Shown here in pieces: positions 16,383 to 28,792 of a stretch of DNA of 57,163 nucleotides; position 1 is the stretch's first letter; every line of letters begins with the position of its first letter. The position numbers and the translations under genes were made by a program. The stretch is taken from positions 1-57,163 of the forward strand of contig JAHBWA010000048.1 of NCBI GenBank assembly GCA_019637195.1, given 5' to 3'. Under the pieces are notes generated by a model, which saw nothing but the letters and a program-made list of their open reading frames with translations, searched no databases and had not been told where the DNA came from. The DNA is from Labilithrix sp. Lineage in GTDB: Bacteria > Myxococcota_A > Polyangia > Polyangiales > Polyangiaceae.

Positions 16383-16744
16383 GCGACCCTGACGCGTTCG
16401 GGGTGGAGAAACGACTTCACCCAGAAGCGACGGGGGCGCGGACGTTAGCGTATGGCCGACAGCCGCGCAAGCAAGACAAGCGCCAAGGAAGACAACACAT
16501 TCCTCCACGACGCGGTCTAGCGCCGGTCGAGAGGAGCGCGAAGCGCGCCGTGGTTCGCACTGACGGCGCCGGGTGTCAAGCGCACACCGGCGGCAGGGCT
16601 CCGGGCCCGTGGTTCTCGCGGTCGCGCGAGGCCGCGCGCGACCCGCGCGCGACCGGCTCGCGGTCGCGCTTCGTCGTGCCGCAGCAACGCGCGCGCCTCG
16701 CGCCGGCGGCGCGGCGCGCGACAACGCCTCGCCTGCCGCTTCTT
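16383..16744 (-). other. Upstream region of the tRNA-tuf cluster
   Basis: A non-coding stretch between the TPR lipoprotein gene and the first tRNA. It should hold the promoter of the tRNA-tuf cluster (one candidate at 16447-16474). The part nearer 16600-16740 is extremely GC-rich with many CGCG steps and no gene that I can support. Confidence 0.4.
16447..16474 (-). promoter_or_regulatory. Candidate promoter of the tRNA-tuf cluster
   Basis: On the minus strand TTGCTT (16474-16469) and TACGCT (16452-16447) are separated by 16 bases. They lie about 65 bases upstream of the tRNA-Thr(TGT) 5' end. The match to the housekeeping consensus is moderate, so this is a best guess only. Confidence 0.3.
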
Positions 16745-17965
16745 CTACCGCTTCTTCGTGGAGTCGCCGCCGGTCGCCTTCGCGGCGTCGTCCGCGGCCT
16801 TCCGCTTCATGATCTCGAGCGTCTTCTCGAGCGTCTCTTCCGTGAACGGGAAGCGCTTGATGGTCGCCTTCTCTTCCTCGAGCGCGCGGTCCATCTCGGC
16901 CTTCGCGCTCTCCGCGCGCTTCATCCAGTCGGACGCTATGCCGGTCCGCTCGCCGAGCGCGAGCGTCCTCTTCATCATCTCGATCCCCTTCTCGAGGAGC
17001 GCGCGGTAGCGCACGTGCATGATCCCGTAGAAGAGCTGCTTGTCGCTCTCCGTCTTCGCCTTGTCCGTCGGCGGGATCATCATGAGGTGCTGGTGCAGCG
17101 TGCGGTACATCTCACCCACGCGGTAGCCGCTCATCGCTGCCCAGTGGAGATCGACGGAGCGGATCGCGTCGGCGTACGACGACTGCGCGTCGAGCAGGAG
17201 CTGACAGCGCATCTCGAGCTGGTGCACGAAGTCGGGCGGCGGCGGGACGAGGACGATCTTCTCGGAGCGCGCCTTGCGGATCTCACCCTGCGCGTACTTG
17301 AGCATCGCGACGGCGACGGGCAGCCGCCCCGTCGCGCCGAAGCGCGTCTCCTCGACGAGATCGAGCCCGAGGTTCACGTCGCGCGACGCGCCGACCTCGT
17401 CGCCCGCCGTGATGCGCGCGAGCGCGCGCGCGCCGAGGCCGAGCATCCTGTCGGCGACCTCGATGTCCTTGCGCGCGAGGATCTGCTCGCCGACCTCACC
17501 GAGCGCCGCCCAGTCTTCGACGTAGGCGTCGAGCGAGACCTCGCGCGCGAGCGCGGCGCGCGCGTTGGGATCGTTCGGGAAGCGACGCACGACGTCGCGG
17601 TAGCGCGCGCGCGCCTTCTCACGATCGCCGAGCCCCTCATACGCGAGGGCGAGGTCGTAGATCACCTGCGGATCGTTCGCCGCCTCGGGATCGCCCGCGA
17701 CGAGCGCCTCGAACGCGTCGACGGCCTCCTGCCAGCTCTGCGCGAGGAGCGCGCGCTCGCCGCGCGCCTTGAGCTCCTTCGAGGTGCCCTCGACGCGTGT
17801 GCCGATGATCACGTTCGACGCGTCGATGCGCTGTGGCGCCTGCGGTGTCTTGCCGACCTCGTGCGATGCACCTCCACATGCGGTGACCGCGGCGACGAGC
17901 CCGAGCAGAGCGACGACCTGGGTTGAGCAGAGCGTGCGGCGTCGATGCGTCATTTTCGAAAGCAT
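16745..17965 (-). CDS. TPR-containing lipoprotein
   Basis: A 406-aa protein with a signal peptide ending VTAC (lipid-modified Cys30), followed by a Gly/Ser linker. Residues about 75-150 hold tetratricopeptide-like repeats (ALLAQSWQEAVDAFEALVAG, then YDLALAYEGLGDREKARARY and FPNDPNARAAL). The rest is helical, with a charged C-terminus ending GGDSTKKR. TPR lipoproteins act as scaffolds in the periplasm or on the cell surface; the partner is unknown. Starts at ATG 17965 or ATG 17953 are possible. The second is preceded by TATGCT seven bases upstream, which could be a -10 box of a leaderless message. It is transcribed away from the YdcH-like gene. Confidence 0.85.
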   Translation of the reverse strand: MLSKMTHRRRTLCSTQVVALLGLVAAVTACGGASHEVGKTPQAPQRIDASNVIIGTRVEGTSKELKARGERALLAQSWQEAVDAFEALVAGDPEAANDPQVIYDLALAYEGLGDREKARARYRDVVRRFPNDPNARAALAREVSLDAYVEDWAALGEVGEQILARKDIEVADRMLGLGARALARITAGDEVGASRDVNLGLDLVEETRFGATGRLPVAVAMLKYAQGEIRKARSEKIVLVPPPPDFVHQLEMRCQLLLDAQSSYADAIRSVDLHWAAMSGYRVGEMYRTLHQHLMMIPPTDKAKTESDKQLFYGIMHVRYRALLEKGIEMMKRTLALGERTGIASDWMKRAESAKAEMDRALEEEKATIKRFPFTEETLEKTLEIMKRKAADDAAKATGGDSTKKR

Positions 17966-18276
17966 AGGACGTCGCTCGAGGCCGAACGTTCCGTTCTCTT
18001 TGCACGTCTCTCCACGCGTGTGCTGGCACGCGATTTGGCCCGTGGAGATAGGCGAATTCGAGGCGATCGACGTCAGCGCCGCGACGGCGAAGAGACGGCT
18101 GCGACTCTGGCGGGAATGAAGCACGGTGTTACGACGTAGGCGCTTCGTGGTGGATGCGGCAGGGGGAGAGCGCGAAGCAAGCGAGGCTCTCGTTCGGGTG
18201 AATCCGAGCCGCTGCCTGCACAACCAGGTGTCTTCGAGCAACGTCGTCGACACGACCGTGCCGTTACGGAGGACTC
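17966..18276. other. Divergent intergenic region
   Basis: Spacer between the TPR lipoprotein gene (minus) and the YdcH-like gene (plus), presumably carrying promoters for both. A sigma-54-like TGGCACG at 18024-18030 is followed by GG where the -12 GC should be, so it is not called. No other structure was seen. Confidence 0.4.
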
Positions 18277-18450
18277 ATGAACCTGTCACGTCTCAGCGCC
18301 CGTGATCTCGAAGCTCAAGCCCGCGACGTCGAGCACCAGATCAAGAAGCTCGATCATCGTCCGAGGCCGACACCTCCGGAGCGCCAGCTCTCGGTCGAGC
18401 TCAAGAAGATGCGCCTCACGCTGAAGGACCAGATGGAGAGCTCGAAGTAG
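18277..18450 (+). CDS. YdcH-like (DUF465) small protein
   Basis: A 57-aa protein reading MNLSRLSARDLEAQARDVEH, then QIKKLDHR, PTPPERQLSVELKKMRLTLK and DQMES. The pattern EH..LD..I near the start and LKK.RL.LKD at the end is that of the small helical-hairpin DUF465/YdcH family (55-75 aa); its molecular role is unknown. The ATG has GGAGG five bases upstream. It is a stand-alone gene before a tandem-repeat region. Confidence 0.85.
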   Translation: MNLSRLSARDLEAQARDVEHQIKKLDHRPRPTPPERQLSVELKKMRLTLKDQMESSK

Positions 18451-18863
18451 CGCCGACAGCTCGCGCGTCGCGCAGCGCGCCCCGCGACGTGTGCTGCGAG
18501 GCCCCCGGCGCGCGAGGACCGTGGGTCGAGCATCGACCGCCTCGCGCACGGGAGCCCCCGTCGCGCGAGGACCGCGGGTTGAGCATCGACCGCCTCGCGC
18601 ACGGGAGCCCCCGGCGCGCGAGGACCGTGGGTCGAGCATCGACCGCCTCGCGCACGGGAGCCCCCGTGCGATCGATCGCGCGACCCGCCCGAACCCGAAG
18701 CCGCCTCGATCCGGACGGTTTCGCTCGCGGACCCGAACGAATCCACTACCTTACCCCGCACCGCGGGGAGGTGGGCGCGGTGCGCCCGGCGGAGGCGTCC
18801 GCGCGGTCCGAGCGCTCGGTGCCCCAGCCGGTGCGCCGCGCTCGCGGTTTGGTCCCCGTCGCG
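18451..18863. other. Repeat-bearing spacer upstream of the Ser/Thr kinase
   Basis: A non-coding stretch holding the 53-bp tandem repeats (18502-18660) and ending at the kinase promoter. The remaining 200 bp after the repeats show no gene. Confidence 0.5.
18502..18660. repeat. 53-bp tandem repeat, three units
   Basis: Three near-identical 53-bp units start at 18502, 18555 and 18608 (first bases CCCCCGGCGCGCGAGGACCG); a fourth begins at 18661 and decays after a few bases. Each unit carries the inverted repeat GGTCGA-GCA-TCGACC, so each can form a 6-bp hairpin. In the middle unit the left arm is GGTTGA, which keeps the pairing at RNA level as a G-U pair. The 53-bp period is not a multiple of three, so this is not coding repetition. 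Confidence 0.9.
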
Positions 18864-18892
18864 TTGACCGGTCACCTCTTGCAGACTAGGGT
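18864..18892 (+). promoter_or_regulatory. Housekeeping-type promoter of the PEGA kinase gene
   Basis: TTGACC (18864-18869), a 17-base spacer, and TAGGGT (18887-18892). A start seven bases after the -10 box falls at 18899, three bases before the kinase ATG, so the message would be leaderless or nearly so. Consistent with this, no ribosome binding site precedes the ATG. Confidence 0.65.
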
Positions 18893-18901
18893 TTTTCCAG
18901 G

Positions 18902-20944
<2,043 letters not shown>

Positions 20945-21089
20945 CCGGCGCGTCCACGCCGGCGCGCTCTGCGAGCAGGCGCACCGGCGGCCGCGCGACG
21001 CCGCGCGAGCGCGGCGGTTATCGAAGTAGCCGTCGTCTTCGCGGCCCGCTGGGCCATGCGCGCGCGGGCCGGATACGCTCCTGTTGCCG

Positions 21090-22925
21090 ATGTCGCACAA
21101 AAAGCTCGTCCCCGCGACGTTCGCTCTTGGACTGATCCTGCTCGGCGGTGACGCGTCGGCGCAGGCGCAGAGGGGCTTCGTCCTCGATCGGTTCGATCCG
21201 TCCGAGCGAGGGAGCGAGTGGTTCGTCCTCGACTCGCTCGACCTGCGAGGTCACCTCCGCCCGTCGGCGGGCGGCGTCGTCGGCGCGTGGGCGTACAAGC
21301 CGCTCGTCGTCTACGACCGCGACGGCAACTACGTCTCGTCGCTCGTCGAGCATCAACTCTTCGTTCACCCTGGCGCGTCGGTCGTCCTCTGGAACCGCGC
21401 CCGCGCCGCGATCAGCATGCCGATCGCGCTCGTGCAGACAGGCGAGCCGGTCGTCATCGGCACGAAGACGTACTCGCCGCCGAGCACCGCCGCCGGCGAT
21501 CTCCGCCTCGCGGCCGACGTGCGCCTCTTCGGCAAGCACGGCGGCCTCGTCACCGGCGCGCTCGGCGCCGCCGTCTACCTCCCCACCGGCTCGCGCGACG
21601 ACTACACGAGCGACGGCTACGTCCGCGTCACGCCGCGCGCGACCGTCGCCGGCGACGTCTCGCTCTTCACCTATTCGGCGCGCGTCGGCTGGCACTACCG
21701 CGCCCTCACCGAAGACTTCGAGCAGAACCCCCTCGGCAGCGAGCTCACCTTCGGAGGCGCCGCGGGCGTCCGCGTCGCCGACCGCAAGCTGGTGGTCGGC
21801 CCCGAGCTCTACGGCAGCTCGATCCTCGACTCGCGCTCCTTCCTGAAGCGGCGCGGCACGCCGATCGAGGCGCTGCTCGGCGCGCACTACACGGTCTCCG
21901 ACCTCCGCTTCGGAGGCGGCGTCGCCACGGGGCTGACGCGCGGCTGGGGGACTCCGGCCCTCCGCGCCTTCCTGAGCGCGGAGTGGACGCCGGGCTTCAA
22001 GGAGGACGACGACGGCGACGGCGTCCCGAACACGGAGGACGCGTGCCCGACGATCGCGGGGGTGCGCACGGGCGACGCCGGGACGAACGGCTGCCCGCCG
22101 CGCCCGTCGGCTCACGATCCGGGCGACCGCGACGGCGACGGGATCGCCGACCGGCTCGACGCGTGCCCCGACGCCGCCGGCGTCAAGAGCGACGATCCGG
22201 CGAAGAACGGCTGCCCCCCCGACCGCGACGGCGACGGCGTGAGCGATCTCGTCGACGCCTGTCCGGACGTCCCTGGCCCGAAGAGCGACGATCTCGCGAA
22301 GACCGGCTGCCCGCTCGATCGCGACGGCGACGGCGTCCTCGACGACAAGGACGCGTGCCCCGACGCCGCCGGCGTCGCGAGCGACGATCCTCTGAGCCAC
22401 GGCTGCCCGCCCGACCGCGACGGCGACGGCGTCTCCGACGACGAGGACGCCTGCCCCGACGCGCCCGGCGCGGCGGATCCCGACCCGAAGAAGAACGGCT
22501 GCCCGCTCGCGCGGGTCGAGGACGGCCAGATCAAGGTCGTCGAGCAGGTGAAGTTCAAGCTCGGGAGCGCGGAGATCCTCCGCGACAGCGATCCGACGCT
22601 GCTCGCGATCGCGACGACGCTCAAGGACCACCCCGAGATCGCGAAGGTCCGGGTGGAGGGCCACACCGACGACACCGGGCAGGCCCGCGCGAACATGCGG
22701 CTCAGCCAGAAGCGCGCCGAGGCCGTCGTGACGTGGCTGACGAGCTACGGGCTCGACAAGCGGCGGTTCGAGGCGAAGGGCTTCGGCGTCACGCGACCCG
22801 TCGACAGCAACGCGACGGAAGAGGGCCGGCAGAACAACCGGCGCGTCGAGCTCCACATCGCCAGCGGCGGAGGAGCCAAGCCGGCCCCCAAGCCCGCGCC
22901 GAGCGGCGCCGCGAAGCGGCCGTAA
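21090..22925 (+). CDS. OmpA-family outer membrane protein with thrombospondin type 3 repeats
   Basis: A 611-aa protein. A signal peptide (to about ASAQAQ) is followed by about 280 residues of beta-rich sequence likely to form a barrel. From about residue 307 to 475 come five or six calcium-binding DxDGDGVxDxxDACPD repeats, each with a Cys pair (DACPD ... NGCP). The C-terminal OmpA domain (about 495-600) has VRVEGHTDDTG and the NxxLSQxRA-type NMRLSQKRAEAV motif that binds peptidoglycan. The family ties the outer membrane to the cell wall. I chose ATG 21090 rather than TTG two codons upstream. It is followed three bases later by a convergent lipoprotein gene. Confidence 0.95.
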   Translation: MSHKKLVPATFALGLILLGGDASAQAQRGFVLDRFDPSERGSEWFVLDSLDLRGHLRPSAGGVVGAWAYKPLVVYDRDGNYVSSLVEHQLFVHPGASVVLWNRARAAISMPIALVQTGEPVVIGTKTYSPPSTAAGDLRLAADVRLFGKHGGLVTGALGAAVYLPTGSRDDYTSDGYVRVTPRATVAGDVSLFTYSARVGWHYRALTEDFEQNPLGSELTFGGAAGVRVADRKLVVGPELYGSSILDSRSFLKRRGTPIEALLGAHYTVSDLRFGGGVATGLTRGWGTPALRAFLSAEWTPGFKEDDDGDGVPNTEDACPTIAGVRTGDAGTNGCPPRPSAHDPGDRDGDGIADRLDACPDAAGVKSDDPAKNGCPPDRDGDGVSDLVDACPDVPGPKSDDLAKTGCPLDRDGDGVLDDKDACPDAAGVASDDPLSHGCPPDRDGDGVSDDEDACPDAPGAADPDPKKNGCPLARVEDGQIKVVEQVKFKLGSAEILRDSDPTLLAIATTLKDHPEIAKVRVEGHTDDTGQARANMRLSQKRAEAVVTWLTSYGLDKRRFEAKGFGVTRPVDSNATEEGRQNNRRVELHIASGGGAKPAPKPAPSGAAKRP

Positions 22926-22928
22926 GCG

Positions 22929-23845
22929 TCAATCGTCGGGGAGCGACGCCTCGCTCGACTCGCTGCCGGGCTCGTTGCCGACGCACAGGCCGTCCTCGGT
23001 CCGGAACATGAACGAGAACCGGTAGAGCACGCGAACGTAGTCGCCCAGCGTGTCGGTGCTGAGGCCGTTCGGGAGCGAATAGTCGCCGACCGAGGGCATC
23101 CGGTTCAGCCGGATCCGATCGAGCTCCTCCATCGTGACCATGCCGTCGCCGTCGCCGAGCGCGTCGGCCAGCGCGAACGCTTCGACGCGGAGGCCCGCGC
23201 CCGGCGAGATGGCGTCGCGGAACAGGTGCTCGGCCGCGAGCCGCACCGACACCTCGTCGCGCTCGCCTTCGAGGATGCGAACTCCCCTCGCCGCCGCGCG
23301 ACAGCCGCCGAAACGCGAAGAGGTGCGCGCGGTGTCGAAGCGGAGCGCGATGCGCAGCACCTGCGGAGGGTCCGGCGGCCGCCGCTCGCGCGAGGCGGAG
23401 GCCTCGATGATCGCGTGCGCCGGCGCTCCGGTCGCGAGGTCGACCAGGTCCTTCGACGTGACCCCCGCCCCCAGGGTCGTCTCCGGCCCCGGCGGCCCGA
23501 AGATGATGCCGACGTCGGGGCACAGCACGGGCTTCAGCCCGTTGAAGGTCTGCACGACGCCGAACCGAGGATCGAAGACCACGTCGCTCTCGGCGCCGCG
23601 ACCGCGGTACGAACAGACGTCGGCCACGCCGACCTGCCCGATCGTCATCGTCTTGAAGCCGAGGACGACGCGGTCGAAGCGAACCGACCATCCGTCGAGC
23701 GTCTCCGAGGACTCGATGCCCTCCTGCGTCCGCTCGCTCACCTTGAACGTGAACTGCACCGATCCGAGCCGCAGCGCCTCGTCGGCCGGGACGCACGCCG
23801 CGAGCGCGCCGAGCCCGAGCGCGGCGCCGAGGAGCGCCGGGCGCA

Positions 23846-23846
<1 letters not shown>
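22929..23846 (-). CDS. Lipoprotein coupled to a TonB-dependent receptor
   Basis: A 305-aa protein with lipobox LAAC (Cys18). The mature part reads as a beta-rich periplasmic or surface protein (SVQFTFKVSERTQEG, DGWSVRFDRVVLGFKTMTIG); near the C-terminus DGDGMVTMEELDRI resembles an EF-hand calcium loop. The start at ATG 23846 shares one base with the receptor stop (TGATG), so the two are translationally coupled and probably work together in uptake of the same ligand. I do not recognise a named family. A much longer in-frame extension upstream would run inside the receptor gene and is rejected. Confidence 0.85.
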
Positions 23847-26260
<2,414 letters not shown>

Positions 26261-26575
26261 GGCGGCGACTCTACCGCGTCCAGGGCGTCGCGGCTGGGGC
26301 GAAGCGCCACGCCGACGCGTGCCTCCGGGCTCGTCGTGCCGCTGCGAACGGCGGGCACGTTCGATGCTCTCGAAGTCGCCATGTTCGTCGTCGAGGTGCC
26401 GCGACCATCATCATGGCCGCCGGACCGTCAAACCGTCACGTCCGCCACGCGGGCCCCGACGATCCTTCCTTCCAGCCGCGAGCTCGCGCCCAGCGTCAGG
26501 CCATAGCCCGGCGCGCGCTCCAACTATCCGCGATCGCCCCTCCACGCGTTTCGCACGTCCCCAGGAGACCACCCG
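26261..26575. other. Divergent spacer between receptor and Cys-rich protein genes
   Basis: No gene, RNA or clear promoter was found. On the minus side TAGAGT lies seven bases before the receptor GTG start and could be a -10 box without a good -35. On the plus side AGGAGA precedes the ATG at 26576. Confidence 0.4.
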
Positions 26576-27451
26576 ATGATCCGTCGCTTCACCCTCGCCA
26601 GCCTCGCCGTCGTTCCGGTCCTCGTCCTCGCGCCACGACTCGCCCACGCGGGCCTCGAGGCGTGCAACAACATCCATGTCAGCGCGAGCGCGGAGTGCAA
26701 GCTGGAGACTTCCGGCGGGTGCACCGCGATGTGCGAGCCGACCCGCTTCGAGGCCGCGTGCGCGGGCAAGCTCACGAGCCAGTGCGATGGCGAGTGCAGC
26801 GCGAGCGCCGACGTCGACTGCACGGGATCGTGCGAAGGGACCTGCCAGGGCCAGTGCGAGGCGAGCCCGGGGAGCTTCGATTGCCGCGGCACCTGCACCG
26901 CCTCCTGCGGGGCCGACTGCGACGCCCAGTGCTCGGGGAGCGCCGGAGGCAGCAGCGCCCAGGGGTCGTGCAAGGCGACGTGCGAGGCGAACTGCGGCGC
27001 GAAGTGCGACGCCCAGTGCACCGGGACGCCGCCGTCGGCGACGTGCGAGGGGAAGTGTCGGGCCTCGTGCGAAGGCTCGTGCCGCGGCAAGGCGAGCGCC
27101 CGGTGCCAGATCGATTGCCAGGCGAAGCTCGAGGGGAGCTGCAAGGCCGAGCTCGAAGGCGGCTGCAAGGCCCGCTGCGAGCAGCCCGAAGGCGCGCTCT
27201 TCTGCGACGGGCAGTACGTCGACACCGGCAACCGGCTCCAGGAATGCATCGACGCGCTCCGCGCGACGTACGACATCCAGGTGCAGGGGAGCGCGAGCGC
27301 CCAGTGCTCGGGGAATCAATGCACCGGTGAGGCAGAAGGCAGCGTCTCTTGCGCCGCATCTACGCGGACGCCGCCCGTCGCGCCTGCTGTGGCCATGCTC
27401 GCGCTGGTCGGCGCGGCGATTGCACGAAACGCACGACGCGGCCGCCGCTGA
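26576..27451 (+). CDS. Secreted Cys-rich repeat protein with C-terminal membrane anchor
   Basis: A 291-aa protein. A signal peptide (cut after about AHAG) is followed by roughly 180 residues in which Cys occurs every 3-5 residues (GKLTSQCDGECSAS, CEGTCQGQCEA, CGAKCDAQC), with Gly, Ala and Ser between: a low-complexity disulfide-rich array. After a short globular part, the C-terminus has a hydrophobic stretch VAPAVAMLALVGAAIA followed by RNARRGRR. This tripartite tail looks like myxobacterial C-terminal sorting signals, although the usual Cys-containing MYXO-CTERM core is not evident. It is probably exported and held at the surface. Function unknown. Confidence 0.85.
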   Translation: MIRRFTLASLAVVPVLVLAPRLAHAGLEACNNIHVSASAECKLETSGGCTAMCEPTRFEAACAGKLTSQCDGECSASADVDCTGSCEGTCQGQCEASPGSFDCRGTCTASCGADCDAQCSGSAGGSSAQGSCKATCEANCGAKCDAQCTGTPPSATCEGKCRASCEGSCRGKASARCQIDCQAKLEGSCKAELEGGCKARCEQPEGALFCDGQYVDTGNRLQECIDALRATYDIQVQGSASAQCSGNQCTGEAEGSVSCAASTRTPPVAPAVAMLALVGAAIARNARRGRR

Positions 27452-27501
27452 CCGTTTCGGTCCACGCGCTTTCTTGCCGCGCGAGAGGAGCACGAGAAGA
27501 G

Positions 27502-27885
27502 ATGCAACCGACTCAGGCGAAGAACGGGATCCCGCGGGCGAGCACCGCCAAGGTCGAAGCGCGCGTCGAGAACGCCGAGGTCGCTCTGCGCGAGCGCGTC
27601 GAGCACGCGCGGGACATCGTCGAAGACCTGCGCGACCGCGCGGAGATCGCCCTCCACGAGCGTCCGTACCTGTTGCCCGTAGCGACCGGCGTGCTCGGTC
27701 TCGGCGTGGGCGTCCTCATCGGTTCGAAGCTCTCGCGCGTCATGCTCTTCACCGCCGCCGGCGCGCTCCTCAGCGAGTCCGTCCGTACTCAGGTGGCGAA
27801 GATCTCGCGCGACTTCATCAAGGACCTCGGCGCCGATCTCGAGGCCGACGACGATCTCGAGGAGGGGGAACCCTCGGTCACCTGA
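27502..27885 (+). CDS. YqjD/DUF883-like membrane protein
   Basis: A 127-aa protein. The N-terminal half is a charged helix with coiled-coil character (KVEARVENAEVALRERVEHA). A hydrophobic Gly-rich segment ERPYLLPVATGVLGLGVGVL follows at about 53-75, then a helical acidic tail. A helix plus a short Gly-rich membrane segment resembles the DUF883/ElaB/YqjD group, which anchor to the inner membrane and in E. coli bind ribosomes in stationary phase. Here the membrane segment is central rather than C-terminal, so the assignment is tentative. It lies 50 bp after the Cys-rich gene on the same strand. Confidence 0.75.
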   Translation: MQPTQAKNGIPRASTAKVEARVENAEVALRERVEHARDIVEDLRDRAEIALHERPYLLPVATGVLGLGVGVLIGSKLSRVMLFTAAGALLSESVRTQVAKISRDFIKDLGADLEADDDLEEGEPSVT

Positions 27886-27905
27886 CCCGGCCGAGCGCGG
27901 CCTCC

Positions 27906-28646
27906 TCAGGCGAGGTCGAGCGAGAGGTCGACGATGAGCGGCAGGTGGTCGGACGCGCGGCGCGCCCGCGCGTCGTGCGGGACCTCGACGCCGAGGACGC
28001 GGACACCGTCCGAGACGAAGACATGGTCGAGGCGCAAGAACGGCAGGACGCTCGGGAACGTCGGCTTCGGCCGATGGCCGCGTAGCCCCCGCTGCGCGTC
28101 ATGCATCCGCCCGGCGAAGCGCCGGTAGGTGGTCGCGTTCGGGACGGCGTTGAGGTCGCCGCAGAACACGCGCAGCGGGCCCATCTCGGTGCTCCCGAGC
28201 CACTCGGCGCCGACGAGCTCGCTCGACTGCAGCTGGCGCTCGCGGCGGCCCACGCCGAGGTGCGTGCTCACGATCTCCAGGGTTCGGTCCCCGATCCGAG
28301 CGCGCGCCCAGATGGCGCCGCGCGGCTCGGCCCCCTTTCCGATCGAGGGGAACGTCGTGACCTGGACGAGCTCGAGCGGGAAGCGGCTGAGCAGCGCGTG
28401 CCCGTAGAAGCCGACGCCGCGCCGGAAGGTGCGGCAGAAGAGCAGCGTCATCCCGAGGCCGCTCGCGAGGTCGCGCGCGTGGTGCGCGCCCTCGGCGTCG
28501 TCCGTCTCCGGCGCGTCGAGCTCCTGGAGCGCGACGAGATCCGGGCGAGCCTCGGCGCAGACGCGCGTGATGTCGTCGACCGAGTCGTAGCCACCGCGAC
28601 CGACGCAGCGATGGACGTTGTACGTCATGACGCGCAGGCGCGGCAC
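27906..28646 (-). CDS. Endonuclease/exonuclease/phosphatase family protein
   Basis: A 246-aa protein beginning near MTYNVHRCVG. Family motifs are LRVMTYNVH (start), LVALQEL with catalytic Glu, STHLGVGRRERQ, FCGDLNAVPN, LDHVFVSDGV and the final ASDHLPL His. These form the metal-dependent phosphodiesterase site shared by DNase I, sphingomyelinases and inositol phosphatases; the actual substrate is unknown. I chose GTG 28646, which has AGGG eight bases upstream; the ATG at 28628 is the alternative. No signal peptide is seen with this start, so it is probably cytoplasmic. Confidence 0.88.
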   Translation of the reverse strand: MPRLRVMTYNVHRCVGRGGYDSVDDITRVCAEARPDLVALQELDAPETDDAEGAHHARDLASGLGMTLLFCRTFRRGVGFYGHALLSRFPLELVQVTTFPSIGKGAEPRGAIWARARIGDRTLEIVSTHLGVGRRERQLQSSELVGAEWLGSTEMGPLRVFCGDLNAVPNATTYRRFAGRMHDAQRGLRGHRPKPTFPSVLPFLRLDHVFVSDGVRVLGVEVPHDARARRASDHLPLIVDLSLDLA

Positions 28647-28729
28647 GAAGGCAACCCTAAGCGCTCGGCCTCGACGCGTCGAGGGAGGAACGCGCGTTGC
28701 AGCGAACGGCCTCATCCAAGGAGGACGTG

Positions 28730-28792
28730 ATGGCGAACGGATCGACGAAGGACACGCGATGGGACGAACGCACGGAGACCTCGGGGACGTGA
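28730..28792 (+). CDS. Possible 20-codon leader peptide before yihY
   Basis: An ATG at 28730 has a near-perfect AAGGAGG five bases upstream and opens a 20-codon frame (MANGSTKDTRWDERTETSGT) ending at TGA 28790-28792. This frame overlaps the start of the YihY gene in another frame, and its TGA overlaps a GTG of the YihY frame (GTGA). It may be a coupling or regulatory peptide, or a chance ribosome binding site. Only translation data could decide. Confidence 0.35.
   Translation: MANGSTKDTRWDERTETSGT

Noticed and set aside
18024..18040. Sigma-54-like TGGCACGCGATTTGG
   Set aside because: The -12 GC is replaced by GG and the site is about 240 bp from the nearest plus-strand start.
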